Positions 43,019 through 52,232 of a DNA stretch of 64,000 nucleotides are shown here, piece by piece (positions within the stretch are counted from its first letter, which is position 1; each line of letters begins with the position of its first letter). The notes beneath the pieces were generated by a model. It saw nothing but the letters and a program-made list of their open reading frames with translations, had not been told where the DNA came from and did not search any database. The position numbers and the translations under genes were made by a program. The DNA is taken from contig NZ_JNYJ01000002.1 in assembly GCF_000716715.1 (NCBI RefSeq), positions 1-64,000 of the forward strand, written 5' to 3'. Origin of the DNA: Dactylosporangium aurantiacum (GTDB lineage: Bacteria > Actinomycetota > Actinomycetes > Mycobacteriales > Micromonosporaceae).

Positions 43019-43626
43019 AGCTTGCCATCGGCCGCGTGGTGCCGGTGGTCGTCCTGGAGGACGCCCGGCACGCCGGCGCGCTCGGCGACGCCCTGGTCAA
43101 GGGCGGCCTGACGGCGGCCGAGATCACCCTGCGCACCGCCGCCGGCCTGGATGCGATCGAGGCCCTCGCCGGCCGCGACGACCTGGTCGTCGGCGCCGGC
43201 ACCGTGCTGACCGCCCAGCAGGCCGAGCGGGCCATCGCCGCCGGCGCCCGGTTCGTGGTGACGCCCGGGTTCGCCCCGGCCGTCGTCGCCGCCTGCCAGG
43301 ACGCCGGCGTGCTGGTCGTGCCCGGCGCGGCGACCGCCACCGAGATCCAGATGGCCCTCGACGCCGGCCTGGACCTCGTCAAGTTCTTCCCCGCCGAGCA
43401 GCTCGGCGGCGCCGCGATGATCAAGGCCCTGGCCGCGCCGTTCCGCGGGGTCCGGTTCATCCCGACCGGTGGCATCACCCCCGCCGTGATGCCCGACTAC
43501 CTGGCCCTGCCCGCCGTCCAGGCGGTCGGCGCGAGCTGGATCGTCGCCCCCGACCTGCTCGCCGCCGGGCGCTGGGACGAGGTCACCAGCCGCGCCGCGG
43601 CCGCGGTGGAGGTGGCGGCGAAATGA
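42994..43626 (+). CDS. eda: KDPG/KHG aldolase
   Basis: 210 residues from GTG 42994, the family's usual length. It cleaves 2-keto-3-deoxy-6-phosphogluconate to pyruvate and glyceraldehyde-3-phosphate. The catalytic Glu is in 'AAEITLRTAAG', the Schiff-base Lys in 'DLVKFFPAEQLGG', and 'VGAGTVLTAQQ' and 'IPTGGITP' are family motifs. ATG 42982 is an alternative start inside the operator region. It overlaps the kinase gene by 4 nt. Confidence 0.93.
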   Translation: MTDVQNREQLAIGRVVPVVVLEDARHAGALGDALVKGGLTAAEITLRTAAGLDAIEALAGRDDLVVGAGTVLTAQQAERAIAAGARFVVTPGFAPAVVAACQDAGVLVVPGAATATEIQMALDAGLDLVKFFPAEQLGGAAMIKALAAPFRGVRFIPTGGITPAVMPDYLALPAVQAVGASWIVAPDLLAAGRWDEVTSRAAAAVEVAAK

Positions 43627-44723
43627 CGCTCACCCCGCGCCCCAAGGAGGAGTGCCGCTACGACCTCGTCTCCCTCGGCGAGGTGATGCTGCGCCTCGAC
43701 CCCGGCGCCGGCCGGGTCCGCACCGCCCGCAGCTTCCAGGCGTGGGAGGGCGGCGGGGAGTACAACGTCGCCCGCGGCCTGCGCCGCTGCTTCGGGCTGC
43801 GCACGGCGATCGTGACCGCGTTCGCCGACAACGAGGTGGGGCGGCTGCTGGAGGACCTCATCCTGCAGGGTGGCGTCGACACCGCCTTCATCCGCTGGGT
43901 GCCCTACGACGGCATCGGCCGCGCCGCCCGCAACGGGCTCAACTTCACCGAGCGCGGCTTCGGCGTGCGCGGCGCCGTCGGCACGTCCGACCGCGGGCAC
44001 ACCGCCGCCAGCCAGCTGCGCCCCGACGACGTCGACTGGGAGCACCTGTTCGGCACGCTCGGGGTCCGGTGGCTGCACACCGGCGGCATCTACGCGGCGC
44101 TGTCGGAGACCGCCCCGGAGACCGTCGAGGCGGCGATGACCGCCGCGCGCCGGCACGGCACGATCGTGTCCTACGACCTCAACTACCGGCCCAGCCTGTG
44201 GAAGGCCGTCGGCGGGCAGGCCCGCGCCCAGGAGGTCAACCGCCGCCTCGCCGGCCTGGTCGACGTCATGATCGGCAACGAGGAGGACTTCACGGCCTGC
44301 CTCGGCTTCGCCGTGCCGGACACCGACATCCACGCCGGCGCGCTTGACGCCGGCAACTTCAAGACGATGATCAAGGCGGTCGTCGAGGAGTACCCGAACT
44401 TCAAGGTCGTCGCCACCACGCTGCGCGCCGTGCGCAGCGCCACCGTCAACGACTGGGGCGCGGTCGCGTGGGCCGGCGGCGACTTCGCCGAGGCGACGCA
44501 CCGGCCCGGCCTGGAGATCCTGGACCGGGTCGGCGGCGGCGACAGTTTCGCCTCCGGCCTCATCTTCGCCCTGCTGGAGCGCGACGGCGGGATCGCCACC
44601 GCGGTCGAGTACGGCGCGGCCCACGGCGCCCTGGCGATGACCACCCCCGGCGACACGTCGATGGCGAGCCTCGCCGAGGTCGAGTCCCTGGTCCGCGGCG
44701 GCGGCGCCCGCGTCCAGCGCTGA
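43623..44723 (+). CDS. kdgK: PfkB-family sugar kinase, probable 2-keto-3-deoxygluconate kinase
   Basis: 366 residues. PfkB features: 'SLGEVMLRLDPG' at the start, 'GGEYNVARGLRR' for the sugar, and the catalytic 'GGGDSFASGL' with Asp near residue 305. The start overlaps the aldolase stop (ATGA). The pairing with KDPG aldolase makes KDG the likely substrate, giving KDPG for the aldolase. A strong hairpin follows. Confidence 0.9.
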   Translation: MTLTPRPKEECRYDLVSLGEVMLRLDPGAGRVRTARSFQAWEGGGEYNVARGLRRCFGLRTAIVTAFADNEVGRLLEDLILQGGVDTAFIRWVPYDGIGRAARNGLNFTERGFGVRGAVGTSDRGHTAASQLRPDDVDWEHLFGTLGVRWLHTGGIYAALSETAPETVEAAMTAARRHGTIVSYDLNYRPSLWKAVGGQARAQEVNRRLAGLVDVMIGNEEDFTACLGFAVPDTDIHAGALDAGNFKTMIKAVVEEYPNFKVVATTLRAVRSATVNDWGAVAWAGGDFAEATHRPGLEILDRVGGGDSFASGLIFALLERDGGIATAVEYGAAHGALAMTTPGDTSMASLAEVESLVRGGGARVQR

Positions 44724-44729
44724 GCCGGG

Positions 44730-44779
44730 CCCGGCCTCCGGCAGGTGTGCCTCGCACGGCCCGCCTGCCGGGGGCCGGG
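44730..44779 (+). terminator. Long hairpin after kdgK
   Basis: A 16-bp stem with one G-T wobble and an 18-nt loop, starting 6 nt after the kdgK stop. The rest of the 216-bp gap to the MFS gene holds nothing I can name. Confidence 0.65.
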
Positions 44780-44939
44780 TGCCCCGGTGCGCCTCCCACT
44801 GTCGCCGACGCCGGGCCCGCCCGCTGTCCGCCCGCCGGTCAGGACCTGCCCCGCGACCGCCCGACACCGCGCCGCGGCGAGGGACGCCTCTGCCAGGGGT
44901 CTGGTCCGTCAGGGGCCGGGACGTCAACGGGTCGGGGCG

Positions 44940-46412
44940 TCAGTGGGCCGGGTCCGTCGTGGCGCTCGGGTCGGTGGCGGCGCTCGGGTCGGTGGCGGCG
45001 GTCGGGTCGGTGGCGGCGGGCGCCGCAGGGTCGCCGCCGGTGGCGCGGGCGATGTCGGCGTCGAAGGTCCGGCCGCCGCGCAGGATGATCCAGGCGCCGG
45101 CGCCGAGTGGCAGCAGCAGCACGGTGAACGCGCCGCGCAGCGAGCCCGGGCCGCTGCCGCCCGCGAGGGCGTCGGAGGCGACCCCGACGAGGAACGGCCC
45201 GGCCGCGCCGCCGAGGGTGACGACCGCGTTGAGCACCGCGAAACCCAGGCCGCGCCGGTGGGCGGGGACGACGTCGGCGTTCGCCGCGGTCAGGTTCGGG
45301 ATCGCGGCGGAGAAGCCGGCGTTGGCGACGAAGTACCCGGCGATCTGCACCGCCAGCACCGGCGCCAGCGCCGCGACCGCCAGCCCGAGCGCGCCGGCGA
45401 ACAGGGCCGTGCCGGCCAGGACCATCCGCCAGCCGGGGCGCCGGCCGTGGAAGCGGTCGCCGTACCGGCTGCCGACGACGACACCGAGCACGATGCCCAT
45501 CCCGCCGACCCCGCCGGCGATCCCGGTCGCGGCGGCCTCGTCCAGGCCGAACTGCCGCTGGTAGAACGTCGGCATCCAGAAGAACAGGCCGCCCAGGCCG
45601 AAGAACATGATGGTCAGCCCGGCCACGACCGACCGCAGCGTCGGGATCCGCACCAGGTCCCGCAGCTGCCGCAGCATCGGCACCGCCGGGCCCGGCCCGG
45701 CCGGCGGCGGTGGCGTCGCCGGCGCCGGCACCCGCGCCGCCGCGGCCAGGGCGCCGATCCGGTCGCCGAGCCCGCGCAGCGGCTCGCGGATGGTGAGGCA
45801 CAGCAGGGCGATGACGGCGCCCGGCACCGCGACGACCAGGAACGCCTGCCGCCACCCGACCGCCTGGGCGAGGGCCCCGCCGACCAGGACGCCGACCGGC
45901 AGGCCGACGAAGTAGCCGAGGCGCTCCAGGCCGTAGGCGCGGGCCCGGCCGCCGGGCGGGAAGTAGTCGGCGAGCAGGCTGGACGCCGGCGGGTTGTACA
46001 GCTGCCCGGCCGCGCCGAGCAGCACCCGGATGCCGAAGAGCACGGCGTAGGACCCGGCCAGGCCCGTGCCGAGGGTCAGCACCGCCCACGCGCCGACCAC
46101 GGCGGCGATGATCCAGTTGCGCCGGCTGGTGTCGGCGAGCCGGCCCGCCGGCAGCAGCAGCACCACCCCGGCGATCGCGCCGGCGGTCGGGATCGCGCCG
46201 ACCGCCTTGTCGCTGAGCCCGAACTCCTCCTGGAGCTGCGGCACGACCCCGGCCAGCAGGTTGTACTCGACCCGGTCGACGAACGCGACGAGGGCCACGC
46301 AGATCGCCGGCCACCAGCCCAGGGGCGCGGTCGCGCCGGGGCGCACCGGCACCGGCGGCCGTCCGGCGAAGGCGTCCACCAGCACGGTGCCGCCACGGTC
46401 GGTGCCTGCCAC
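44940..46412 (-). CDS. MFS transporter (spinster/anion-symporter-like)
   Basis: 490 residues with 12 hydrophobic segments. Helix 1 carries 'FVDRVEYNLLAGVVPQL', helix 2-3 loop 'GRLADTSRRNWI', and a Pro-rich cytoplasmic loop ('ATPPPPAGPGPAV') separates the halves. The last ~30 residues are A-T-D-P repeats, also seen as a GGTCGGTGGCGGC DNA repeat. GTG 46412 has GAGGAGG upstream and is preceded by a perfect 17-bp palindrome. The substrate is unknown. Confidence 0.85.
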   Translation of the reverse strand: MAGTDRGGTVLVDAFAGRPPVPVRPGATAPLGWWPAICVALVAFVDRVEYNLLAGVVPQLQEEFGLSDKAVGAIPTAGAIAGVVLLLPAGRLADTSRRNWIIAAVVGAWAVLTLGTGLAGSYAVLFGIRVLLGAAGQLYNPPASSLLADYFPPGGRARAYGLERLGYFVGLPVGVLVGGALAQAVGWRQAFLVVAVPGAVIALLCLTIREPLRGLGDRIGALAAAARVPAPATPPPPAGPGPAVPMLRQLRDLVRIPTLRSVVAGLTIMFFGLGGLFFWMPTFYQRQFGLDEAAATGIAGGVGGMGIVLGVVVGSRYGDRFHGRRPGWRMVLAGTALFAGALGLAVAALAPVLAVQIAGYFVANAGFSAAIPNLTAANADVVPAHRRGLGFAVLNAVVTLGGAAGPFLVGVASDALAGGSGPGSLRGAFTVLLLPLGAGAWIILRGGRTFDADIARATGGDPAAPAATDPTAATDPSAATDPSATTDPAH

Positions 46413-46428
46413 GGGCGCCTCCTCGATT

Positions 46429-46445
46429 GGGAAACAGTGTTTCCC
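46429..46445. promoter_or_regulatory. Perfect 17-bp palindrome upstream of the MFS gene
   Basis: GGGAAACA-G-TGTTTCCC has fully matching 8-bp arms and lies 16 nt upstream of the MFS GTG, ending one base before the stop of the CREST-family gene. This is typical of a TetR-family operator; no such regulator is adjacent. Confidence 0.6.
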
Positions 46446-47252
46446 TCACGCACCATAGGCGTCCGCCCGGCGCACCACAAGATCGGTGGCGGCGTAGTAG
46501 CGGTACAGCAGGTACGCCGACACCGCGCACAGCAGGTGCCAGGCGGCGTGGCCCTGCAGCGGCGAGCGCGGGTCGCACAGCCACGCCTGCGCGGCGTTCC
46601 ACACCGCGAACGCGACCAGGAGCACGGCGATCGCGGCGTACGCGAAACCGGCGCCCGGCGCGGTGCGGTCCCGGCGGATGATCGCGATCTCCAGGGCGGC
46701 CGCGGTGAGCAGCAGCAGGCCGAACGCGGCGTTGCCGGGGTGCAGCACCACCGGCACCCGCACGTCCCACGCGCCGGCGGCCTCGCAGGCGGCCACGGCG
46801 CCCGCGAAGACCCCGGCGAGCACCGCGGTGCCGGCCCGCAGCCACCGCGTCGTCGCGGAGGCGGCGGCGAACGCGGCGATGAGGTACATGCTCAGCAGGT
46901 CCAGGTGCCCGCCGAGCACGGACTGGGTGGCGTGCATCGCCGCGCTGCCCGGCCCGAGCAGCACCACGAGACACGCCAGGGCGGTCGCCCGCCGCCGCGG
47001 ACCGGCCCCGGCACCTGGGTCGGGACGCGCCCCGGCGTGCCAGGCGATGAGCAGCCCGGCCGCGACGAACCCGGCGTTGCTGAAGGTGTTCGCCGGCTGC
47101 CGCACCACCCAGTCGCGGCCGGCCTCGCAGAACTCGGCGCCGCGCCCCGCGTCGGGGCCGAGCCAGCCCCACCGCAGCGCGGCCGCGAGCAGCCCGCACG
47201 AGACGGCCGCGGTGGCCACGGCGGCGGTGATCGGCCTGCGGTCACGGTCCAT
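46446..47252 (-). CDS. CREST-superfamily (ceramidase-like) membrane hydrolase
   Basis: 268 residues with seven predicted helices. The family signatures are 'RQPANTFSNAGFVAAG' near residue 50, 'GPGSAAMHAT' near 100, 'HLDLLSMYL' near 115 and 'QGHAAWHLLCA' near 235. These supply the conserved Ser, Asp and metal-binding His residues of alkaline ceramidases and related membrane hydrolases. The substrate in this organism is unknown. It is followed by the MFS gene after 33 bp. Confidence 0.82.
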   Translation of the reverse strand: MDRDRRPITAAVATAAVSCGLLAAALRWGWLGPDAGRGAEFCEAGRDWVVRQPANTFSNAGFVAAGLLIAWHAGARPDPGAGAGPRRRATALACLVVLLGPGSAAMHATQSVLGGHLDLLSMYLIAAFAAASATTRWLRAGTAVLAGVFAGAVAACEAAGAWDVRVPVVLHPGNAAFGLLLLTAAALEIAIIRRDRTAPGAGFAYAAIAVLLVAFAVWNAAQAWLCDPRSPLQGHAAWHLLCAVSAYLLYRYYAATDLVVRRADAYGA

Positions 47253-47383
47253 GCGGCAACCATAGGACGCACCGTTTCGTCCAATGTGGCCACTCGCACG
47301 CCCCGCGGTCCGTAACGTCCCCGGGGAACCGGCGGTTGTGGATGCGACAGCCAGCCGCCCCCGAACCGGAGAGGAACCCGCAG

Positions 47384-47716
47384 ATGAACCCGACGATCCG
47401 CAGCGTGGTCGTGCCCGTGACCGACCTGGCCGCCGCCAAGGCGGTCTACACGGCGCTGTTCGGCGCGCCCCACACCGACCAGCCCTACTACGTCGGCTTC
47501 AACGCCAACGGCTTCGAGGTCAGCCTGGCGCCGCAGGGCGACGTCGCCGGCGGGCCCGTGGCCTACGTCGACGTCGACGACCTCGACGCCGCCCACGCCG
47601 CGCTGCTCGCCGCCGGCGCCACCGAACGCAGCGCGCCGCGGGAGGTCGCGCCCGGCTCGCGGGTCTGCGTGCTGCAGGACCCCGACGGCAACCCGGTCGG
47701 CCTGCGCGGCAAGTAG
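47384..47716 (+). CDS. VOC (glyoxalase/bleomycin resistance) superfamily protein
   Basis: 110 residues from ATG 47384, with GAGAGG upstream. A single VOC half: 'IRSVVVPVTDLAAAKAVYTALFG' beginning (kept here in its conserved parts V-T-D-L and Y..LFG), 'FEVSLAP', and 'VLQDPDGNPVGL' at the end. It may bind a metal as a dimer. The function is not predictable from the family alone. A terminator hairpin follows. Confidence 0.85.
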   Translation: MNPTIRSVVVPVTDLAAAKAVYTALFGAPHTDQPYYVGFNANGFEVSLAPQGDVAGGPVAYVDVDDLDAAHAALLAAGATERSAPREVAPGSRVCVLQDPDGNPVGLRGK

Positions 47717-47725
47717 CGACCGATG

Positions 47726-47752
47726 ACGCCGGCCGCGCACAGCGGCCGGCGT
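47726..47752 (+). terminator. Hairpin terminator after the VOC gene
   Basis: ACGCCGGCCGC and its exact complement form an 11-bp stem with a GCACA loop, followed by TATT. Confidence 0.75.
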
Positions 47753-47836
47753 TATTGACGAAGACGGATGTTGTCTTGACGTCTCCCGGGTGGTCACCTG
47801 GTAACTCCGGTGCACCTCCACACCCAAGGAGGCTTG

Positions 47837-49705
47837 ATGAGCCATTCCCGTTGGCGCTCCATCCCCCTCACCGTCGCCGCGACCGGCACCCTCCTGGTCG
47901 CCGCCATCAGCCCGGCCGCGGCCCCGGCCGGCGCGGCCCCGACCGACCTGGTCGCCGCCGAGACGTCCGCGCCGTACCTGGTCAGCGACGTCACCACGCT
48001 CGAGCAGCGCAACCGGATCGCGGCCAGCGGCGCGTCGCTGGACGGCGTCGAGCACGGCGTCGCCGACATCACCGCGACCCCGTCGGAGGTGGCGAGCCTG
48101 CGGCAGCAGGGCTTCACCGTCACCCGGGCGCTGCGCCCCGCCACCCCCGGCGGGCCGGCCACCGTCCAGGACTTCCCGTCCGCGGACTCGGCGTACCACA
48201 ACTACGCGGAGCTGACCGCCGAGCTCGACCAGGCCGTCGCCGACCACCCGGCGATCCTGAGCAGGACGAGCCTCGGCACCTCGTACGAGGGCCGCAGCAT
48301 CCCGGTCATCAAGATCTCCGACAACGTCGGCGTCGACGAGAACGAGCCCGAGGTCATCTACACCGCCCACCAGCACGCCCGGGAGCACCTCACCGTCGAG
48401 ATGGCGCTGTACCTGATCAAGCAGCTCACCGACAACTACGGCACCGACCCGCGGATCACCGCCGTCGTCGACTCGCGCGAGATCTGGATCGTGCCGGACA
48501 TGAACCCCGACGGCGGCGAGTACGACATCGCGACCGGCTCCTACCGGTCGTGGCGCAAGAACCGCCAGCCGAACAGCGGCAGCAGCAACGTCGGCACCGA
48601 CCTCAACCGCAACTGGGCGTACAACTTCGGCTGCTGCGGCGGCTCATCGGGCACGACCAGCTCCGAGACGTACCGCGGGCCGTCGGCGTTCTCCGCGCCG
48701 GAGACGTCTCGGGTCCGCGACTTCGTGCTCAGCCGGCGCGTCGGCGGGGTGCAGCAGATCAGAACGCACATCGACTTCCACACCTACGGCAAGCTCGTGC
48801 TGTGGCCGTTCGGCTATACGACCGCGAACACCGCGCCCGGCCTGGACGCCGACCAGGAGGCGACGTTCCGCACCCTCGGCGTGCAGCTGGCCGGCACCAA
48901 CGGCTACACCCCCGAGCAGGCCAGCGACCTGTACATCACCGACGGGTCCATCGACGACTGGATGTGGGGCGACCAGCGGATCTGGTCGTACACGTTCGAG
49001 ATGTACCCGGGCAGCTCCGGCGGCGGCGGCTTCTACCCGCCCGACGAGGTGATCGCGGCGCAGACCGCCCTGAACCGGGAGGCGAGCCTGCAGATCGCCG
49101 AGTACGCCGACTGCCCGTACCGGGTGATCGGCAAGGAGGCGCAGTACTGCGGCGCGGGCCAGGGCACCACCGTGTGGTCCGACGACTTCGAGTCCAACCT
49201 CGGCTGGACGGTCAACCCGTCCGGCACGGACACCGCGACCAGCGGCGCCTGGGAGCGCGGCGACCCCGAGGCCACCGACTCCAGCGGCCCGAAGCAGCTC
49301 GGCACCACGGTCAGCGGCAGCAACGACCTGGTGACGGCGCGCCTGGCCGGCGCCAGCGCCGGCGCCAACGACGTCGACGGCGGCACCACCAGCGTGCGCT
49401 CGCCGAGCGTCACGCTGCCGTCGACCGGCACGCTGACGCTGACCTGGTCGTGGTACCTCGGCCACGGCAGCAACGCGTCGTCGGCGGACTTCCTGCGGGT
49501 CAGCGTGGTCACCGGCAGCGGCACCACGGTGCTGTTCACGGCCGCCGGCGCGGCCACCGACCGGGACGCGTCGTGGGCGACCGCCAGCGCCAACCTCACC
49601 CCGTACGCGGGGCAGACCGTCCGGATCCTGGTCGAGGCGGCGGACGCCTCGACCGCGAGCCTGGTGGAGGCGGGCGTCGACAACGTCACGATCCGCCAGA
49701 CGTAG
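47837..49705 (+). CDS. Secreted zinc carboxypeptidase (M14)
   Basis: 622 residues. ATG 47837 has AAGGAGG 5 nt upstream, followed by a signal peptide ending near 'GAAPTD'. After a pro-region (~40-120), the M14 domain (~125-440) has the zinc ligands H-x-x-E in '[13 protein letters not shown]' and the later His in 'IDFHTYG', and the catalytic Glu in 'YTFEMYPG'. The C-terminal ~170 residues are a beta-sandwich ('[14 protein letters not shown]'), probably for substrate or wall binding. An extracellular peptidase. Confidence 0.93.
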   Translation: MSHSRWRSIPLTVAATGTLLVAAISPAAAPAGAAPTDLVAAETSAPYLVSDVTTLEQRNRIAASGASLDGVEHGVADITATPSEVASLRQQGFTVTRALRPATPGGPATVQDFPSADSAYHNYAELTAELDQAVADHPAILSRTSLGTSYEGRSIPVIKISDNVGVDENEPEVIYTAHQHAREHLTVEMALYLIKQLTDNYGTDPRITAVVDSREIWIVPDMNPDGGEYDIATGSYRSWRKNRQPNSGSSNVGTDLNRNWAYNFGCCGGSSGTTSSETYRGPSAFSAPETSRVRDFVLSRRVGGVQQIRTHIDFHTYGKLVLWPFGYTTANTAPGLDADQEATFRTLGVQLAGTNGYTPEQASDLYITDGSIDDWMWGDQRIWSYTFEMYPGSSGGGGFYPPDEVIAAQTALNREASLQIAEYADCPYRVIGKEAQYCGAGQGTTVWSDDFESNLGWTVNPSGTDTATSGAWERGDPEATDSSGPKQLGTTVSGSNDLVTARLAGASAGANDVDGGTTSVRSPSVTLPSTGTLTLTWSWYLGHGSNASSADFLRVSVVTGSGTTVLFTAAGAATDRDASWATASANLTPYAGQTVRILVEAADASTASLVEAGVDNVTIRQT

Positions 49706-49713
49706 AAGAGCCG

Positions 49714-49740
49714 GCCGCCCGTGTCCACGGCACGGGCGGC
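49714..49740 (+). terminator. Hairpin terminator after the carboxypeptidase gene
   Basis: GCCGCCCGTG and its complement make a 10-bp stem with a 7-nt loop, 9 nt after the stop. Confidence 0.65.
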
Positions 49741-49759
49741 CCGCCGCGTGTGTAGGGAC

Positions 49760-50464
49760 GTGACGTTCGAGGAGTACGCGTTCGCCCGGACCCCGGCGCT
49801 GTTCCGCTTCGCCAGGCTGCTCACCGGCGACGACCACCGCGCCGAGGACCTCGTGCAGGACGTCCTGGCCAGGGCCTACAGCCGCTGGGGGCGCATCGCG
49901 GGCACCGAGCGCCCGGACGTCTACGTGCGCCGGATGATGGTCAACGCCCACCGCTCGTGGTGGCGGCGGCGCAGCAGCCGGGAGGTGACCGTCGAGGCGG
50001 TCGCCGAGCCGCCCGGCACCGCCGACGAGGCCGCCGACATCGCCGAGCGCGACGCGCTGTGGCGGCTGGTCCGCGCGCTGCCCGCCCGGCAACGCGCCGT
50101 CATCGTGCTGCGCTACTACGAGGACATGGACGACGCGCGGATCGCGGAGATCCTGGACTGCTCCACCGGCACCGTGCGGACCCATGCGAAACGTGCCCTC
50201 GACACGCTCCGCGCCGCACCGGCGCCCCGACGCCGTCGGCGCCGACCCGCGGGTGCTGCACTTCGCCGCCGACGGTCTGGCCGCCGGCGCCGACTACGCC
50301 ACCTGGAGCGCCGGGTACGGCACCGAGAGCGTCGAGTTCCTGGGCCCCGGACGGCACCCGCCGGCTGTGGTCGGTGCGCTGGCAGCCGGGCGACGGCCTG
50401 TGGGCGCAGCTCGACATGTACGCCGCGGACCGGGACGAGGCGGTCGCGGCGGCGGCCCGGGTGA
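49760..50464 (+). CDS. SigE-family ECF sigma factor with aberrant C-terminal read-through
   Basis: GTG 49760 opens an ECF sigma factor: region 2 ('FRFARLLTGDDHRAEDLVQDVL', conserved parts LLTG and AEDLVQ) and region 4 ('LPARQRAVIVLRYYEDMDDARI', conserved RAVIVLRYYE, then 'CSTGTVRTHAKRAL'). About 155 residues are normal. The frame then has no stop where the family ends and runs ~80 residues through Arg/Pro-rich sequence to 50464. The DNA there belongs to a downstream gene in other frames, so the sigma stop and the start of its partner appear to have been deleted. Confidence 0.72.
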   Translation: MTFEEYAFARTPALFRFARLLTGDDHRAEDLVQDVLARAYSRWGRIAGTERPDVYVRRMMVNAHRSWWRRRSSREVTVEAVAEPPGTADEAADIAERDALWRLVRALPARQRAVIVLRYYEDMDDARIAEILDCSTGTVRTHAKRALDTLRAAPAPRRRRRRPAGAALRRRRSGRRRRLRHLERRVRHRERRVPGPRTAPAGCGRCAGSRATACGRSSTCTPRTGTRRSRRRPG

Positions 50465-50856
50465 CCTTCGACGAGGCCCGCCGCTGCGTGGTGCCGTTCG
50501 GCCTGACGGCGCTGCCCGCCGGCGCGCGGGTGCTGCACTGCTCGGTGGTCCTCGGCACCCCGGAGCGCGGCGGCTTCGCCGAGGGCGCCCTCGTCGCCGG
50601 CGACGGCACCGCCCGCTGGCTCACGGTCCGCGCCGAGCGCACCCCGCCGGGCATGGAGACCGTCACCGGCGAGCTGACCGCCGGCCCCTACCGGGTGGCG
50701 CGCACCGGCGACGGGCTGCTGGAGATGCTCGTGCAGCCGTGCCTGGTCGACCTGTTCCTCACTGGCCGGGGCAGCGGCTACACCGAGCAGGACGGCCTGC
50801 GGGTCCTGGGCGGCTACCGGCCCGTCGAGGACCTGGAGCACCCCGACACCTGGTGA
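50212..50856 (+). pseudogene. Broken partner gene of the sigma factor
   Basis: Protein-like sequence appears without a start ('VLHFAADGLAAGADYATW', to about 50345), then shifts frame at a CCCC run near 50350 and continues ('WAPDGTRRLWSVRW' ... 'DPVEDLEHPDTW'-like end) to a TGA at 50856. No membrane segment remains. In SigE-type pairs the gene here often encodes an anti-sigma or regulatory protein, so this is probably its C-terminal relic. A one-base error in C4 could explain the internal shift but not the missing 5' end. Confidence 0.6.
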
Positions 50857-50956
50857 CGGCCCGGCCGCGGCGAGCTCACCCACCCGCCGGTGGACGTGTA
50901 CCCGCAGGCCGGCCCGCCCGCGGTGCGGCTGCGCACGGACAGGCTGTGCCCGCACG

Positions 50957-51140
50957 GGGGAGCCTGGCGTCCAGGTGACGGTGCCGTCGGCGGCGGCGGT
51001 GACCGTCACCGGGTCGGCGTCGCCGACCTGGTAGGTGTAGGACACCACGCCGTGCAGGTGCCGCCGCTCCCGCTTGCCGCGCCGTCCTTCCACGCCCCGA
51101 CCGGCGCGTTGCCGGCGGCGTCGACGAAGACCCGGTCCGG
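50957..51140 (-). pseudogene. Decayed fragment of a secreted Ig-like or repeat protein
   Basis: The 356-bp gap before cysA reads like protein on the minus strand in two frames, 'RVFVDAAGNAPVGAWKDG' and 'VVSYTYQVGDADPVTV' with 'AADGTVTWTPGSP'. The second has the look of a beta-sandwich surface domain. There are no start and no complete domain. The rest of the gap holds the cysA terminator. Confidence 0.35.
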
Positions 51141-51149
51141 TGTCCGGGA

Positions 51150-51173
51150 GCGGGACGGCCCGCGCCGTCCCGC
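51150..51173 (-). terminator. Hairpin terminator of the sulfate operon
   Basis: GCGGGACGG and its complement form a 9-bp stem with a CCCGCG loop, 40 bp after the cysA stop on the minus strand. Confidence 0.6.
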
Positions 51174-51212
51174 GTCTCCTCTGTGGACAGCGGGGCGAAG
51201 CGCCCCGGCCGG

Positions 51213-52232
51213 TCAGATGCTGCTCGCCGCGAGGTCGTGGTCGGCGCCGGCCGTGGCGGGTGCGGCGGGCGCGGCGGCGGTGGTGGGGCTGCCGGGGGCG
51301 ATGCGCAGGTGCACGGTCGCGCCGGTGTCCAGGCCGAGGGCGAGGAACTCGTTGCGGGTCACGGTCACGATGACCGGCTGGCCGGTCGTGGTGGTGACGT
51401 CGATGCGGATCTCGAAGCCGATCCGGGTGATCCGCGTGACCGTGCCGGTCACGTCGTCCGGGCCGGTCGGGGTCGTGCTGATCTGCAGGTCGTGCGGGCG
51501 CACCAGGTGGTCGCCGAGCTGGGTGACCGGGCCGAGGAAGCGCATGACGAAGTCGTTGGCCGGGCGGTCGTACAGGTCGTCGGGGGAGCCGATCTGCTCG
51601 ATGCGCCCGTCGTTGATGACGACGATCTCGTCGGCGACCTCGAGGGCCTCCTCCTGGTCGTGGGTGACGAACACCGTGGTCACCTCGACCTCGTCGTGCA
51701 GCCGGCGCAGCCAGTCGCGCAGCTCCTTGCGGACCTTGGCGTCCAGCGCGCCGAACGGCTCGTCGAGCAGCAGGACCGTGGGCTTCACCGCGAGGGCCCG
51801 GGCCAGGGCCATGCGCTGGCGCTGGCCGCCGGACAGCTGCGCGGGCAGCCGGTCGGCGAACTGCTCCAGGTGCACCAGGTGCAGCAGTTCGTCGACCCGC
51901 GCGGCGATCTCCGCCTTCGGCCGCTTGCGGATCTGCAGGCCGAAGGCGACGTTGCGGCGCACCGACATGTGCTTGAACGCGGCGTAGTGCTGGAAGACGA
52001 AGCCGACGTTGCGCTTCTGCGGCGGCAGGTCCGTCGCGTCGACGCCCTCGATCTCGACCCGGCCCGTGTCGGCGCGCTCCAGGCCGGCGATGATGCGCAG
52101 CAGCGTGGACTTGCCGCCGCCGGACGGGCCCAGCAGCGCCGTGAGCCGGCCCGACGGGATGCTCACCGATACGTTGTCGAGCGCGACGAAGTCCCCGAAG
52201 CGCTTGCCGACCCCTGCGATCTCGATGCTCAA
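51213..52232 (-). CDS. cysA: Sulfate/thiosulfate ABC transporter ATP-binding protein
   Basis: 339 residues from TTG 52232, with GAAGGAAG upstream. Walker A 'GPSGGGKST' at 35-43, signature '[15 protein letters not shown]', Walker B '[12 protein letters not shown]', and a C-terminal TOBE-like domain from ~240 with 'RPHDLQIS'. It powers the CysT-CysW permease. Last gene of the rrf2-sbp-cysT-cysW-cysA operon; the start overlaps the cysW end by 4 nt. A hydrophobic Ala/Pro tail follows the TOBE part. Confidence 0.93.
   Translation of the reverse strand: MSIEIAGVGKRFGDFVALDNVSVSIPSGRLTALLGPSGGGKSTLLRIIAGLERADTGRVEIEGVDATDLPPQKRNVGFVFQHYAAFKHMSVRRNVAFGLQIRKRPKAEIAARVDELLHLVHLEQFADRLPAQLSGGQRQRMALARALAVKPTVLLLDEPFGALDAKVRKELRDWLRRLHDEVEVTTVFVTHDQEEALEVADEIVVINDGRIEQIGSPDDLYDRPANDFVMRFLGPVTQLGDHLVRPHDLQISTTPTGPDDVTGTVTRITRIGFEIRIDVTTTTGQPVIVTVTRNEFLALGLDTGATVHLRIAPGSPTTAAAPAAPATAGADHDLAASSI

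Noticed and set aside
44724..47315. Long plus-strand frame over the MFS and CREST-family genes
   Set aside because: It is Arg/Pro/Gly-rich antisense sequence. The minus-strand genes have clear membrane helices and family motifs.
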